This document shows, one piece after another, positions 1 to 6,281 of a DNA stretch of 41,273 bases. The notes beneath the pieces were generated by a model. It had not been told where the DNA came from. It made no database searches and saw only the letters and a list, made by a program, of their open reading frames with translations. Source of the stretch: Actinomadura sp. KC345 (GTDB lineage: Bacteria; Actinomycetota; Actinomycetes; Streptosporangiales; Streptosporangiaceae); assembly GCF_004348515.1 (NCBI RefSeq), contig NZ_SMKH01000031.1:1-41273 (forward strand), written 5' to 3'. Each line of letters opens with the position of its first letter. The stretch's first letter is position 1. A program made the position numbers and the translations under genes.

Positions 1-50
1 ACCCGACCGAACAAACATCCGGCCGAGCCGAAAAAGGCACTGGCTTTTAA

Positions 51-70
51 CACGCTGTTGAGTTCTCAAG
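51..70 (-). promoter_or_regulatory. rRNA leader boxA-like antitermination element
   Basis: On the minus strand this reads CTTGAGAACTCAACAGCGTG, the conserved boxA-type segment of actinobacterial rRNA leaders, followed by the typical AAAAGCCAGTGCC downstream (to about position 36). It lies about 70 nt after a strong promoter pointing the same way. The 16S gene itself is therefore expected just left of position 1, transcribed out of the window. Confidence 0.85.
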
Positions 71-132
71 AAACGGACACCCACCGCGCCGAACCCCGCT
101 CCCGCAGGCCCCGGCTCCGGGGCAACCCTTCT

Positions 133-160
133 AACTTACCTGATTCGCCACCGCTGTCAA
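133..160 (-). promoter_or_regulatory. Main rRNA operon promoter
   Basis: Minus strand: TTGACA (160-155), 16-nt spacer, TAAGTT (138-133), followed by AGAAGGGTTGCC. This matches the strong vegetative rrn promoter of Streptomyces and relatives, including the characteristic start region. Together with the boxA at 51-70 it marks the beginning of an rRNA operon. Confidence 0.85.
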
Positions 161-643
161 GCCGATCAACCAAGATCTTTTCGACGGACGGTCAACTCAC
201 CAAGCCCCCACACAACGACACACCAACAGGCCGAAGCCCCATCAGAAGATCGTTTCGCAGGAGGCGCCCTCCGGGCCGGCCACCTCGCGGCGTCCTGCAT
301 CCCGTCTCAGGCTGTCAGACCACTGTACAACAGCCCGAGCGTGACTCGAACCGTTTTCGGAAGCCTGGTTCCCCCGGGGCCGACCGCCGCTGTGGCGTCC
401 CGCTCCCCTGGGGCAGCAGTGACGTTATGGTCCTCCGCCGACCTCGTCAAATCGGAACGTCGGCGGCCTGCGCCACGTTGCCGTCCAGGTACCCCGAACG
501 CCTCAATGACCTCGCTGTTCACCCGCTTCGTGGGCCGGGTCACAGTGGGGTACGGTGCGCAGACCACGCGGCCCTCGGAGCCCCCGTAGCGGGCTGCGGC
601 GGCTTCCGGCATGGGAGCCGATCACGTCGGGAGGACGCACCTC
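161..643. other. Intergenic region upstream of the rrn operon
   Basis: About 480 bp without a gene I can support. Open frames cross it on both strands but have no family resemblance and lack ribosome binding sites. Apart from the candidate promoter at 322-350 and the ribosome binding site GGGAGG (629-634) of the next gene I see nothing definite; it probably holds rrn upstream activating sequence. Confidence 0.5.
322..350 (-). promoter_or_regulatory. Possible additional upstream rrn promoter
   Basis: Minus strand TTCGAG (350-345), 17-nt spacer, TACAGT (327-322). rrn operons in actinomycetes usually have several tandem promoters, and position and direction fit. The -35 is imperfect, so this is only a candidate. 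Confidence 0.35.
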
Positions 644-1405
644 GTGAACGTGCCCGTCGCCATCCGTGCCTCGGCGGAACGCCTGATGGTCGCCGCGACC
701 ATGGGTCCGACCATTCATCACGTGCATGCTTGGCGGTTCAAGGTCGCGTCCGGACTGATCGAAGTTCATGCCGACCCCGGCAGGCTCCGGCCGGAACGCG
801 ACCCGTCGGGGCGAAGCCTGCATCTCAGCAGTGGTGCCGCGCTCGTGAACCTGCGGCTCGCCGCCGCCCAGCTGGGACGCGAGGCCGTCGTGCGGCTCCT
901 CCCCGACGCCGGGCGTCCTACGGTGCTCGCGACGGTGCGGCTTGCGGGGCGGCATCGGATCACGCGGGAGGAGCGCCTTCTCTACGCCGCCACACTCCGG
1001 CCCTTCATCGGGGCGAAGCCGGTGGAATGCGCCCGGCCGTCCGCCTCCCTCGTCAGCCGGCTGGGCGAGCTGGCGAAGCTGGAAGGAGCCGCGCTTCACC
1101 CGCTGCCCTCCGCACCGGACGCCATGGCTCAACGCGCGGTTCTGACCACCTACGGCGACTCCCCCGCCGAGTGGCTCCGTGCGGGGCAGGCCCTTCAGCG
1201 TCTCCTGCTGAGCGGCACGGTCCACGCGGTTTCGACCTCGTTCACCTTCGACGTCGATATCCCCGGTGTGGAGTCGGTGACACAGCCGGGCGAGGTGACG
1301 CAGGTGCTCCTGGACCTCGCGCAGCACGTGGACGTACGGCGTCTACTCAAGCCGCCGGTAGCTCGACAACACGAAGGACAGCGGCGCTGGCAGAGGGTCG
1401 GGTAG
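644..1405 (+). CDS. Acg-family (Rv2032-like) nitroreductase-fold protein
   Basis: This 253-residue protein resembles the Acg family of FMN-fold proteins. Family hallmarks are an N-terminal segment of the type APSVHNTQPWRF (here GPTIHHVHAWRF), then 'HLSSGAALVNLRLAAAQLGR' and a C-terminal 'RAGQALQRLLLSGTVHAV'. Members are nitroreductase-like, and several appear to sequester rather than turn over FMN. GTG 644 is chosen because GGGAGG sits 9 nt upstream; an in-frame ATG at 611 has no such site. Family members are usually around 320-340 residues, so this one is short. Its last about 20 codons overlap the 3' end of the opposing methyltransferase gene by 63 bp. The family match is solid; catalytic activity is uncertain. 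Confidence 0.7.
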   Translation: MNVPVAIRASAERLMVAATMGPTIHHVHAWRFKVASGLIEVHADPGRLRPERDPSGRSLHLSSGAALVNLRLAAAQLGREAVVRLLPDAGRPTVLATVRLAGRHRITREERLLYAATLRPFIGAKPVECARPSASLVSRLGELAKLEGAALHPLPSAPDAMAQRAVLTTYGDSPAEWLRAGQALQRLLLSGTVHAVSTSFTFDVDIPGVESVTQPGEVTQVLLDLAQHVDVRRLLKPPVARQHEGQRRWQRVG

Positions 1406-2194
1406 CCGCACAAGCCTTTCACGCAGCTGATCGGGCGGAACGTGATGCGCGCTGGGCCCCATCCCCACGAGCGTGGTGACCTCGTCGTGGGTCAGGAGTG
1501 CCTCGGTGTCGATCTCCTCGCGCCTGTCCAGTTTGAAGTAGCCGGCGAGTGCGGCGTCCGTGCGTTCGGTCTTGCGCTTGTCGATCGAGAGCAGCCCGAG
1601 GGACTCGACGAGCGGGCCGAGGTGCCGGGGCGACGGGGTCACGGTGACGAGCAGCGCCTCGTCGCGGAGCACGCGGTGGAACTCGGCGGCGTTGCGGGGT
1701 GCGAAGACGTTCACAACGACGTCGGCGGCTCCGTCGCTCAGCGGCAGCGGGCGCCACAGGTCCGCGACGACCGCCCCGGCGCGCGGATGCGCCTTCGCCG
1801 CCCGGCGCGCGGCGTGCTTGGAGATGTCCAGGGCGAGCCCGGCCGCGTCCGGCGACCGGTCGAGGATCCGGCTCAGGTAGTACCCGGTCCCGGCGCCCGC
1901 GTCGACGACCAAGGAAGGCTCGGCGCGTGAGATGTCGCGGGCGACACGGCCTGCGAGTGCGGTGAAATGGCCCGCCCTCAGGAACTCGTCTCGCGCCCGC
2001 ACCATCTGCGGGGTGTCGGCCGTGCCCGGACGGGCGTTGCCAGGCAGCAGGTTCGCGTACCCCTGGCGCGCGATGTCGAAGGCGTGCCCTCCCGGGCACC
2101 GGAGTCCGCGGTCAGCCAGTTCGAGGTCCGCTCCGCACACGGGGCACACCAGGTATTGGACGACATCGGCGAGCATCCGTCCATCATCGACCAT
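1343..2194 (-). CDS. rlmA: 23S rRNA (guanine-N1)-methyltransferase, RlmA family
   Basis: This 283-residue SAM-dependent methyltransferase is of the RlmA(I)/RlmA(II) type, which methylates N1 of G745 or G748 in helix 35 of 23S rRNA; the TlrB branch contributes to resistance to tylosin-type macrolides. A zinc finger is visible at Cys17, Cys20, Cys33 and His37, followed by the conserved 'FDIARQGYANLLP' stretch. The SAM-binding motif DAGAGTGYY begins at Asp98. Length is normal. ATG 2194 and ATG 2176 are both possible starts, and neither has a clear ribosome binding site. It converges on the Acg-like gene and lies close to an rRNA operon. The sequence does not tell whether the target is G745 or G748. 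Confidence 0.85.
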   Translation of the reverse strand: MVDDGRMLADVVQYLVCPVCGADLELADRGLRCPGGHAFDIARQGYANLLPGNARPGTADTPQMVRARDEFLRAGHFTALAGRVARDISRAEPSLVVDAGAGTGYYLSRILDRSPDAAGLALDISKHAARRAAKAHPRAGAVVADLWRPLPLSDGAADVVVNVFAPRNAAEFHRVLRDEALLVTVTPSPRHLGPLVESLGLLSIDKRKTERTDAALAGYFKLDRREEIDTEALLTHDEVTTLVGMGPSAHHVPPDQLRERLVRLPDPLPAPLSFVLSSYRRLE

Positions 2195-2364
2195 GGGGGA
2201 TGCGGAACGGGCGGTACCGTCCGCTTCTTTGCCGTCACGCCTCCGGGGCGTCAGCGGCGCTTCCCGCGCCCGCCACCTGGGACGGCGCTTCGCCCGCGGC
2301 CCGCCACGGCGGACCGGTCCGGCCCGGTGCCCTTCAGCGCACCGGGTTCACGGGTCCGGGCCGT

Positions 2365-2718
2365 TCAGGATTCCGCGCGACGGCGGACGTCCTCCATGTC
2401 GAGGCCGCGCACCTGCTCGATCACGTTCTCCAGGACCGACTCGGCCACCGCGCCGGGCTCCGCGAAAACGATCATGCCGTCGCGGATCGCCATCAGGGTG
2501 GGAATCGACCTGATCCCGAACCGCTGCGACAGCTCCAGCTCGGCGTCGGTGTCGACCTTGGCGAAGACGATGTCGTCGTGCTTGTTCGCCGACCTCTCGA
2601 ACACGGGCGCGAACCTCTTGCACGGTCCGCACCACTCCGCCCAGAAGTCGACCATGACGATGCCGTCGCTCTGGGCGACCTGGTCGAAGTTCTCTGCGGT
2701 GAGTGTGACCGTCGCCAT
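2365..2718 (-). CDS. trxA: Thioredoxin
   Basis: This 117-residue single-domain thioredoxin is a cytosolic disulfide reductase. The active site WCGPC has Cys30 and Cys33, and the conserved cis-proline lies in 'SIPTL' (Pro73). GAGGAG lies 7 nt before ATG 2718. It is divergent from a group 2 sigma factor gene, and a near-consensus SigR-type promoter (2754-2780) points at it, which fits thiol-stress induction as for trx genes of Streptomyces. There is no thioredoxin reductase next to it. Confidence 0.95.
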   Translation of the reverse strand: MATVTLTAENFDQVAQSDGIVMVDFWAEWCGPCKRFAPVFERSANKHDDIVFAKVDTDAELELSQRFGIRSIPTLMAIRDGMIVFAEPGAVAESVLENVIEQVRGLDMEDVRRRAES

Positions 2719-2753
2719 GTCGGTTTCTCCTCAGTCGGGGTATCAGCACGTAG

Positions 2754-2780
2754 AGCGGCTAACAGCCTCGCAGTATTCCC
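2754..2780 (-). promoter_or_regulatory. SigR-type promoter for the thioredoxin gene
   Basis: Minus strand GGGAAT (2780-2775), 18 nt, then GCT (2756-2754). The thiol-stress sigma SigR/SigH recognises GGGAAT-N18-GTT; the -10 half has one mismatch here. Its -35 forms an inverted repeat with that of the divergent promoter (ATTCCC-CGCC-GGGAAT, 2775-2790). Confidence 0.55.
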
Positions 2781-2784
2781 CGCC

Positions 2785-2811
2785 GGGAATCACAGAGCGG
2801 TAATTAGCGTT
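2785..2811 (+). promoter_or_regulatory. SigR-type promoter for the sigma factor gene
   Basis: GGGAAT (2785-2790), exactly 18 nt, then GTT (2809-2811), preceded by C. This is a full match to the SigR/SigH consensus. In Streptomyces the group 2 sigma gene hrdD is a known SigR target, which supports the reading. Confidence 0.7.
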
Positions 2812-2847
2812 GTCCTCGTAGGGAGATCGCACCGGAGAAGGGTCAGG

Positions 2848-3858
2848 ATGGCTGCAACCCGTACCAAGGGCGACAGGGTCGACGTTCCCGACAAGGATCT
2901 CGTCGGAGCGTACCTCGACCGGATCGGCCGTACCCTCCTGCTCGATGCGCAGGAGGAGGTCGATCTGGCCAAGGCGATCGAAGGGGGACTGTACGCCGAA
3001 CAGCTTCTCGTCGAGGGGAACGTGCCCGAAGGCACGACCCTGGAGGAGCTCGAGGCGGTGGCCACGGCGGGGCTGCGTGCCAAGCAGCGCTTCGTCGAGG
3101 CCAATCTGCGCCTCGTGGTCTCGATCGCCCGGAAGTACCCGACCGACTCGTTGCCCCTCATCGACCTCATACAAGAGGGGAACCTGGGGCTGATGCGCGC
3201 GGTGGAGAAGTTCGACTACCGCCGCGGCTTCAAGTTCTCCACATACGCCACATGGTGGATCAGGCAGGCGATCGGCCGCGGGCTCAGCCACACCGCCCGC
3301 ACGATCCGGCTGCCCGTACACGTCGAGGAGGAGCTCTCCCGGCTGCGCCGCGCGGAGCGGCAGCTGGGCCGCGAGCTCGGCAGGGAGCCGACCCGCGAGG
3401 AGCTCGCCCACGCGCTCGGCGCGGAGGCCGAACATGTGGACGAGCTGCTGCGCTGGCGCCGCGACCCGGCGAGCCTGGACGCGACCGTCGACGACGCGGG
3501 CGAGACCCCGATGGGCGACCTGCTGGAGGACCCGGAGGCCGTGACACCGGAGGCCGAGATCCTCGCGCTGGACGACATCGAGGGCCTCGGACGGCTCCTG
3601 GACCGGCTGCCGGAGCGCGAATCCGCGATCCTGCGCGCCAGGTTCGGCATGGACAGCGGCCAGCCCCTGTCGTACGCGCAGATCGGCGCCCGGTACGGCC
3701 TGAGCCACAACAGGGTGAGGCAGATCACCGACCGTTCGCTGCGGCGGCTGCGGCAGCTGGCGAGCGAGGCCGACCTGAGCGGCCGCCGGGCGCTGGCGGG
3801 CGGGCCGGGCGCCGCGCGGGAGCCGGTGCGCGCGACCGCCGGGAACCGCGCGGCCTGA
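2848..3858 (+). CDS. RpoD-like group 2 sigma factor (HrdD-like)
   Basis: This 336-residue sigma-70 family protein has region 1.2 ('DLVGAYLDRIGRTLLLDAQE', about residues 17-47), a complete region 2 with 'LIDLIQEGNLGLMRAVEKFD' and 'FSTYATWWIRQAI', region 3, and region 4 near residues 265-318. No long 1.1 domain is present, so it is a group 2 rather than the primary sigma. ATG 2848 follows GGAGAAGGG at good spacing; the open frame extends further upstream but is non-coding there. The -35-reading helix is odd: SHNRVRQIT stands where principal sigmas have TRERIRQIE. It is expressed divergently from thioredoxin, probably from a SigR-type promoter, and closed by a strong hairpin at 3896-3927. Confidence 0.92.
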   Translation: MAATRTKGDRVDVPDKDLVGAYLDRIGRTLLLDAQEEVDLAKAIEGGLYAEQLLVEGNVPEGTTLEELEAVATAGLRAKQRFVEANLRLVVSIARKYPTDSLPLIDLIQEGNLGLMRAVEKFDYRRGFKFSTYATWWIRQAIGRGLSHTARTIRLPVHVEEELSRLRRAERQLGRELGREPTREELAHALGAEAEHVDELLRWRRDPASLDATVDDAGETPMGDLLEDPEAVTPEAEILALDDIEGLGRLLDRLPERESAILRARFGMDSGQPLSYAQIGARYGLSHNRVRQITDRSLRRLRQLASEADLSGRRALAGGPGAAREPVRATAGNRAA

Positions 3859-3895
3859 GGCGCCGGGCCTGCGCCCCTCCGCTCTGTGATCGACC

Positions 3896-3927
3896 CACGG
3901 GCGGCCCCGAAACCGGGGCCGCCCGTG
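3896..3927 (+). terminator. Terminator hairpin after the sigma gene
   Basis: Perfect 14-bp inverted repeat, CACGGGCGGCCCCG (3896-3909) and its complement (3914-3927), with an AAAC loop. It lies 37 nt after the sigma stop. No T-tract follows, as is common in actinobacteria. Confidence 0.8.
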
Positions 3928-4014
3928 CGCGTCCGTGCGTCCGCCCGTTCCGGCCGACACCCGGCGGGGCCGTGGCGCGGGCGGGCTCGTCGTCCGGCAG
4001 GGCAGGGCGTGCCA

Positions 4015-4020
4015 TAGCCT
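4015..4020 (+). promoter_or_regulatory. -10 box for a leaderless DAHP synthase transcript
   Basis: TAGCCT ends 6 nt before the GTG start at 4027, and there is no ribosome binding site. This spacing puts the transcription start on the start codon, so the mRNA is probably leaderless. Confidence 0.6.
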
Positions 4021-4026
4021 TTCAGC

Positions 4027-5373
4027 GTGAGTACATCCGCCTCCGGGGAGCTTGACGCCTGGCGCTCCCTCCCCGCCCTCCAGCAGCCCGATTGGGACGA
4101 CCCGGATGAGGTCCGGGCGGTCGCCGCCGAACTGGCCGCGCAGCCCCCGCTCGTCTTCGCCGGTGAGTGCGACCAGCTCAAGGCCCAGCTCGCGGACGTC
4201 GCGCGGGGCAGGGCGTTCGTCCTGCAGGGCGGCGACTGCGCCGAGACGTTCGACGGGTCGAACGCCGACGCGGTGAAGAACAAGCTCAAGACGCTGCTGC
4301 AGATGGCCGTGGTGCTCACCTACGCCGCCAGCGTGCCGGTCGTGAAGATCGGCCGTATGGCGGGCCAGTTCGCCAAGCCGCGCTCGAAGCCGGTGGAGGT
4401 CCGCGGGGGCGTGGAGCTGCCCGCGTACCGGGGCGACGCGGTCAACGGGTTCGGGTTCGACGCCGCGTCCCGGCGCAACGACCCGAACCGGCTGCTGAAG
4501 GCCTACCACTGCTCGGCGGTCACGCTGAACCTGTGCCGGGCGTTCACCAAGGGCGGGTACGCCGACCTCCGCCAGGTGCACGCCTGGAACCAGGACTTCG
4601 TGGCGCAGAGCCCGGCGGGGCGCCGCTACGAGCGCCTCGCGGGCGAGATCGACCGGGCGCTGTCGTTCATGAAGGCGTGCGGGGCCGACCCCGACGAGTT
4701 CCACGGGGTGGAGTTCTTCTCCAGCCACGAGGCGCTGCTGCTGGAGTACGAGCGGGCGCTGACCCGCATCGACCACCTCAGCGGCCTGCCGTACGACGTG
4801 TCGGCGCACTTCCTGTGGATCGGTGAGCGCACACGTCAGCTGGACGGCGCGCACGTGGAGTTCCTGCGGCAGATCCGCAACCCGATCGGGGTGAAGCTCG
4901 GCCCGACGACGTCCGCCGACGACGCCCTGGCACTGATCGACCGGCTGAACCCCGACGGTGAGGAGGGCCGGCTGACGTTCATCACCCGGATGGGCGCGGG
5001 CCGGGTCCGGGACTCGCTTCCGCCGCTGATCGAGAAGGTGCACCAGAGCGGCGCCCCGGTCGCCTGGATCTGCGACCCGATGCACGGCAACACGTTCGAG
5101 GCGCCGAGCGGGCACAAGACCCGGCGGCTGGACGACGTCCTGGACGAGGTGGCCGGCTTCTTCGAGGTCCACCGGGCGCTCGGGACGCACCCTGGAGGCA
5201 TCCACATCGAGTTCACCGGCGACGACGTCACCGAGTGCGTCGGCGGCGCCCAGGGGCTGGCGGAGACCGACCTCCACCAGCGCTACGAGACGGCGTGCGA
5301 CCCGCGGCTCAACCGGAGCCAGTCGCTGGACCTGGCGTTCATGGTCGCCGAGCTGTACCGCAAGTCCACCTGA
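4027..5373 (+). CDS. aroG: Class II 3-deoxy-7-phosphoheptulonate (DAHP) synthase
   Basis: This enzyme condenses phosphoenolpyruvate with erythrose 4-phosphate, the entry step of the shikimate pathway. The 448-residue protein is of the plant-like class II type (the M. tuberculosis AroG type). Visible motifs are 'VLQGGDCAETF' with metal ligand Cys71, 'VKIGRMAGQFAKPRS', 'GVEFFSSHEALLLEYE', 'PIGVKLGPTT', 'WICDPMHGN' and 'HPGGIHIEFTG', which supply the phosphate- and metal-binding residues. Length is normal. GTG 4027 is chosen because the protein begins like its homologues and a -10 box lies 6 nt upstream. It is monocistronic between two hairpins. Confidence 0.96.
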   Translation: MSTSASGELDAWRSLPALQQPDWDDPDEVRAVAAELAAQPPLVFAGECDQLKAQLADVARGRAFVLQGGDCAETFDGSNADAVKNKLKTLLQMAVVLTYAASVPVVKIGRMAGQFAKPRSKPVEVRGGVELPAYRGDAVNGFGFDAASRRNDPNRLLKAYHCSAVTLNLCRAFTKGGYADLRQVHAWNQDFVAQSPAGRRYERLAGEIDRALSFMKACGADPDEFHGVEFFSSHEALLLEYERALTRIDHLSGLPYDVSAHFLWIGERTRQLDGAHVEFLRQIRNPIGVKLGPTTSADDALALIDRLNPDGEEGRLTFITRMGAGRVRDSLPPLIEKVHQSGAPVAWICDPMHGNTFEAPSGHKTRRLDDVLDEVAGFFEVHRALGTHPGGIHIEFTGDDVTECVGGAQGLAETDLHQRYETACDPRLNRSQSLDLAFMVAELYRKST

Positions 5374-5391
5374 TCGACTCGCCCGGCGCGG

Positions 5392-5414
5392 CGCGCCCCC
5401 GACCGCGGGGCGCG
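5392..5414 (+). terminator. Terminator hairpin after DAHP synthase
   Basis: CGCGCCCC (5392-5399), 7-nt loop, GGGGCGCG (5407-5414). It lies between the convergent DAHP synthase and anti-sigma kinase genes, so it may work in both directions. Confidence 0.65.
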
Positions 5415-5498
5415 TCCGGCGCGTGTGATCCCTCGGAAGGCTCCGGGCGGAGGCACCTTCCGGATCCGCGCGGGGGTACGTTCGGGCGGAGCCCGACG

Positions 5499-5879
5499 TC
5501 AGATGTCCACCTCGGCCCAGACGACCTTGCCGCCGGTCACGGGGTCGGCGCCCCAGGAGTTCGAGAAGCGGTCGACGATGAACAGGCCGCGATGCGACTC
5601 GTCCAGCGGTCCGGGGACGGTCAGCCGCGGCAGCTGGGCGGCGCGGTCGCGGACCTCGACGCGGATGCGCCCGCCGCCGCGGAGCAGGCGCAGCTCCAGT
5701 GCCGTCCCGGCGTGCCGGACGGCGTTGGCGACGAGCTCGGCCACGATCGCCGTGACGAGCTCCTCGCGGTCCATCAGGGCCCAGGTCCGCATGGTGCGGG
5801 CGGCGAGCCGCCGTGCGTACTCCACGGCCTCGGTCTGCGGCGCCGCGCGCAATGTCGTCTCGGTCATCGGGTCGGTCAC
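5499..5879 (-). CDS. RsbW-like ATP-binding anti-sigma regulatory kinase
   Basis: This 126-residue single GHKL/HATPase domain protein of the RsbW/SpoIIAB group is typically a serine kinase that holds a sigma factor or other partner and phosphorylates a STAS antagonist. The N-box 'IVAELVANAVRHAG' (about residues 44-57) and the G1-like 'ESHRGLFIVDRFSNSWG' are visible. GTG 5879 overlaps the stop of the STAS gene (GTGA), so the two are translationally coupled; ATG 5867 is a possible alternative. Last gene of the phosphatase - STAS - kinase operon. No cognate sigma factor is next door; the only sigma gene in the window is at 2848. Confidence 0.85.
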   Translation of the reverse strand: MTDPMTETTLRAAPQTEAVEYARRLAARTMRTWALMDREELVTAIVAELVANAVRHAGTALELRLLRGGGRIRVEVRDRAAQLPRLTVPGPLDESHRGLFIVDRFSNSWGADPVTGGKVVWAEVDI

Positions 5880-6250
5880 TCCGCCCGCTCGCCGTTCTTC
5901 ATCGTGTCTCCCTCACCGTCCACCCGCCGGGCTTCCTCCGCCGGGTCCTCGATCAGGAAGCGGTCGAGGCCGGTGGTCCGCAGCACGTTCTCGACCCGGC
6001 CGTAGGCGCCGGTGACGGTGAGCGTGGCGTTCTGCGCGCGGGCGTGCTTGTACGCGCGTACGAGAACGTTGAGACCGGAGGAGTCACAGAAATCCACCGC
6101 GGCGAGGTCGACGACGACCGCCCGCTCGCCCGCGTCCACGAGCTCGGTCAGCCGGGACCGCAGCTCGTCGGACGAGTGCAGGTCGATGGAGCCGCGCGCG
6201 GCGATCGTCGCGCGGCCGTCCTGTCGTGTCGTGTGCAAGGCAAGCCCCAC
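5876..6250 (-). CDS. STAS-domain anti-sigma factor antagonist
   Basis: About 124 residues of the SpoIIAA/RsbV family. The phosphorylation site lies in 'DFCDSSGLNVLVRAYKHA', where the family phosphoserine follows Asp-Ser. Unphosphorylated STAS proteins bind the RsbW-like kinase and free its partner. I place the start at GTG 6250, after AAGGTGGGG and 31 nt beyond the stop of the phosphatase gene. The frame is open back to ATG 6310, but those 20 residues look like a shadow of the phosphatase 3' end. Its stop overlaps the start of the kinase gene. Confidence 0.85.
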   Translation of the reverse strand: MGLALHTTRQDGRATIAARGSIDLHSSDELRSRLTELVDAGERAVVVDLAAVDFCDSSGLNVLVRAYKHARAQNATLTVTGAYGRVENVLRTTGLDRFLIEDPAEEARRVDGEGDTMKNGERAE

Positions 6251-6281
6251 GCCACCCCACCTTACCGATTGTTGGTCTCCA

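Noticed and set aside
190..195. TTGACC on the minus strand as a further rrn -35 box
   Set aside because: No acceptable -10 box is found 16-19 nt downstream.
338..355. tRNA-like GGTTCGAGTC on the minus strand
   Set aside because: The flanking bases do not form a T-stem or an acceptor stem; more likely part of a promoter region.
58..1479. Plus-strand open frame of 473 codons from the rrn leader into the methyltransferase gene
   Set aside because: Crosses the rrn promoter and is out of frame with the Acg-like gene; Arg/Pro-rich composition typical of a shadow frame.
2743..5277. Open frame of 844 codons on the minus strand over the sigma and DAHP synthase genes
   Set aside because: Antisense shadow of two well-supported genes; no recognisable family and no start signal.
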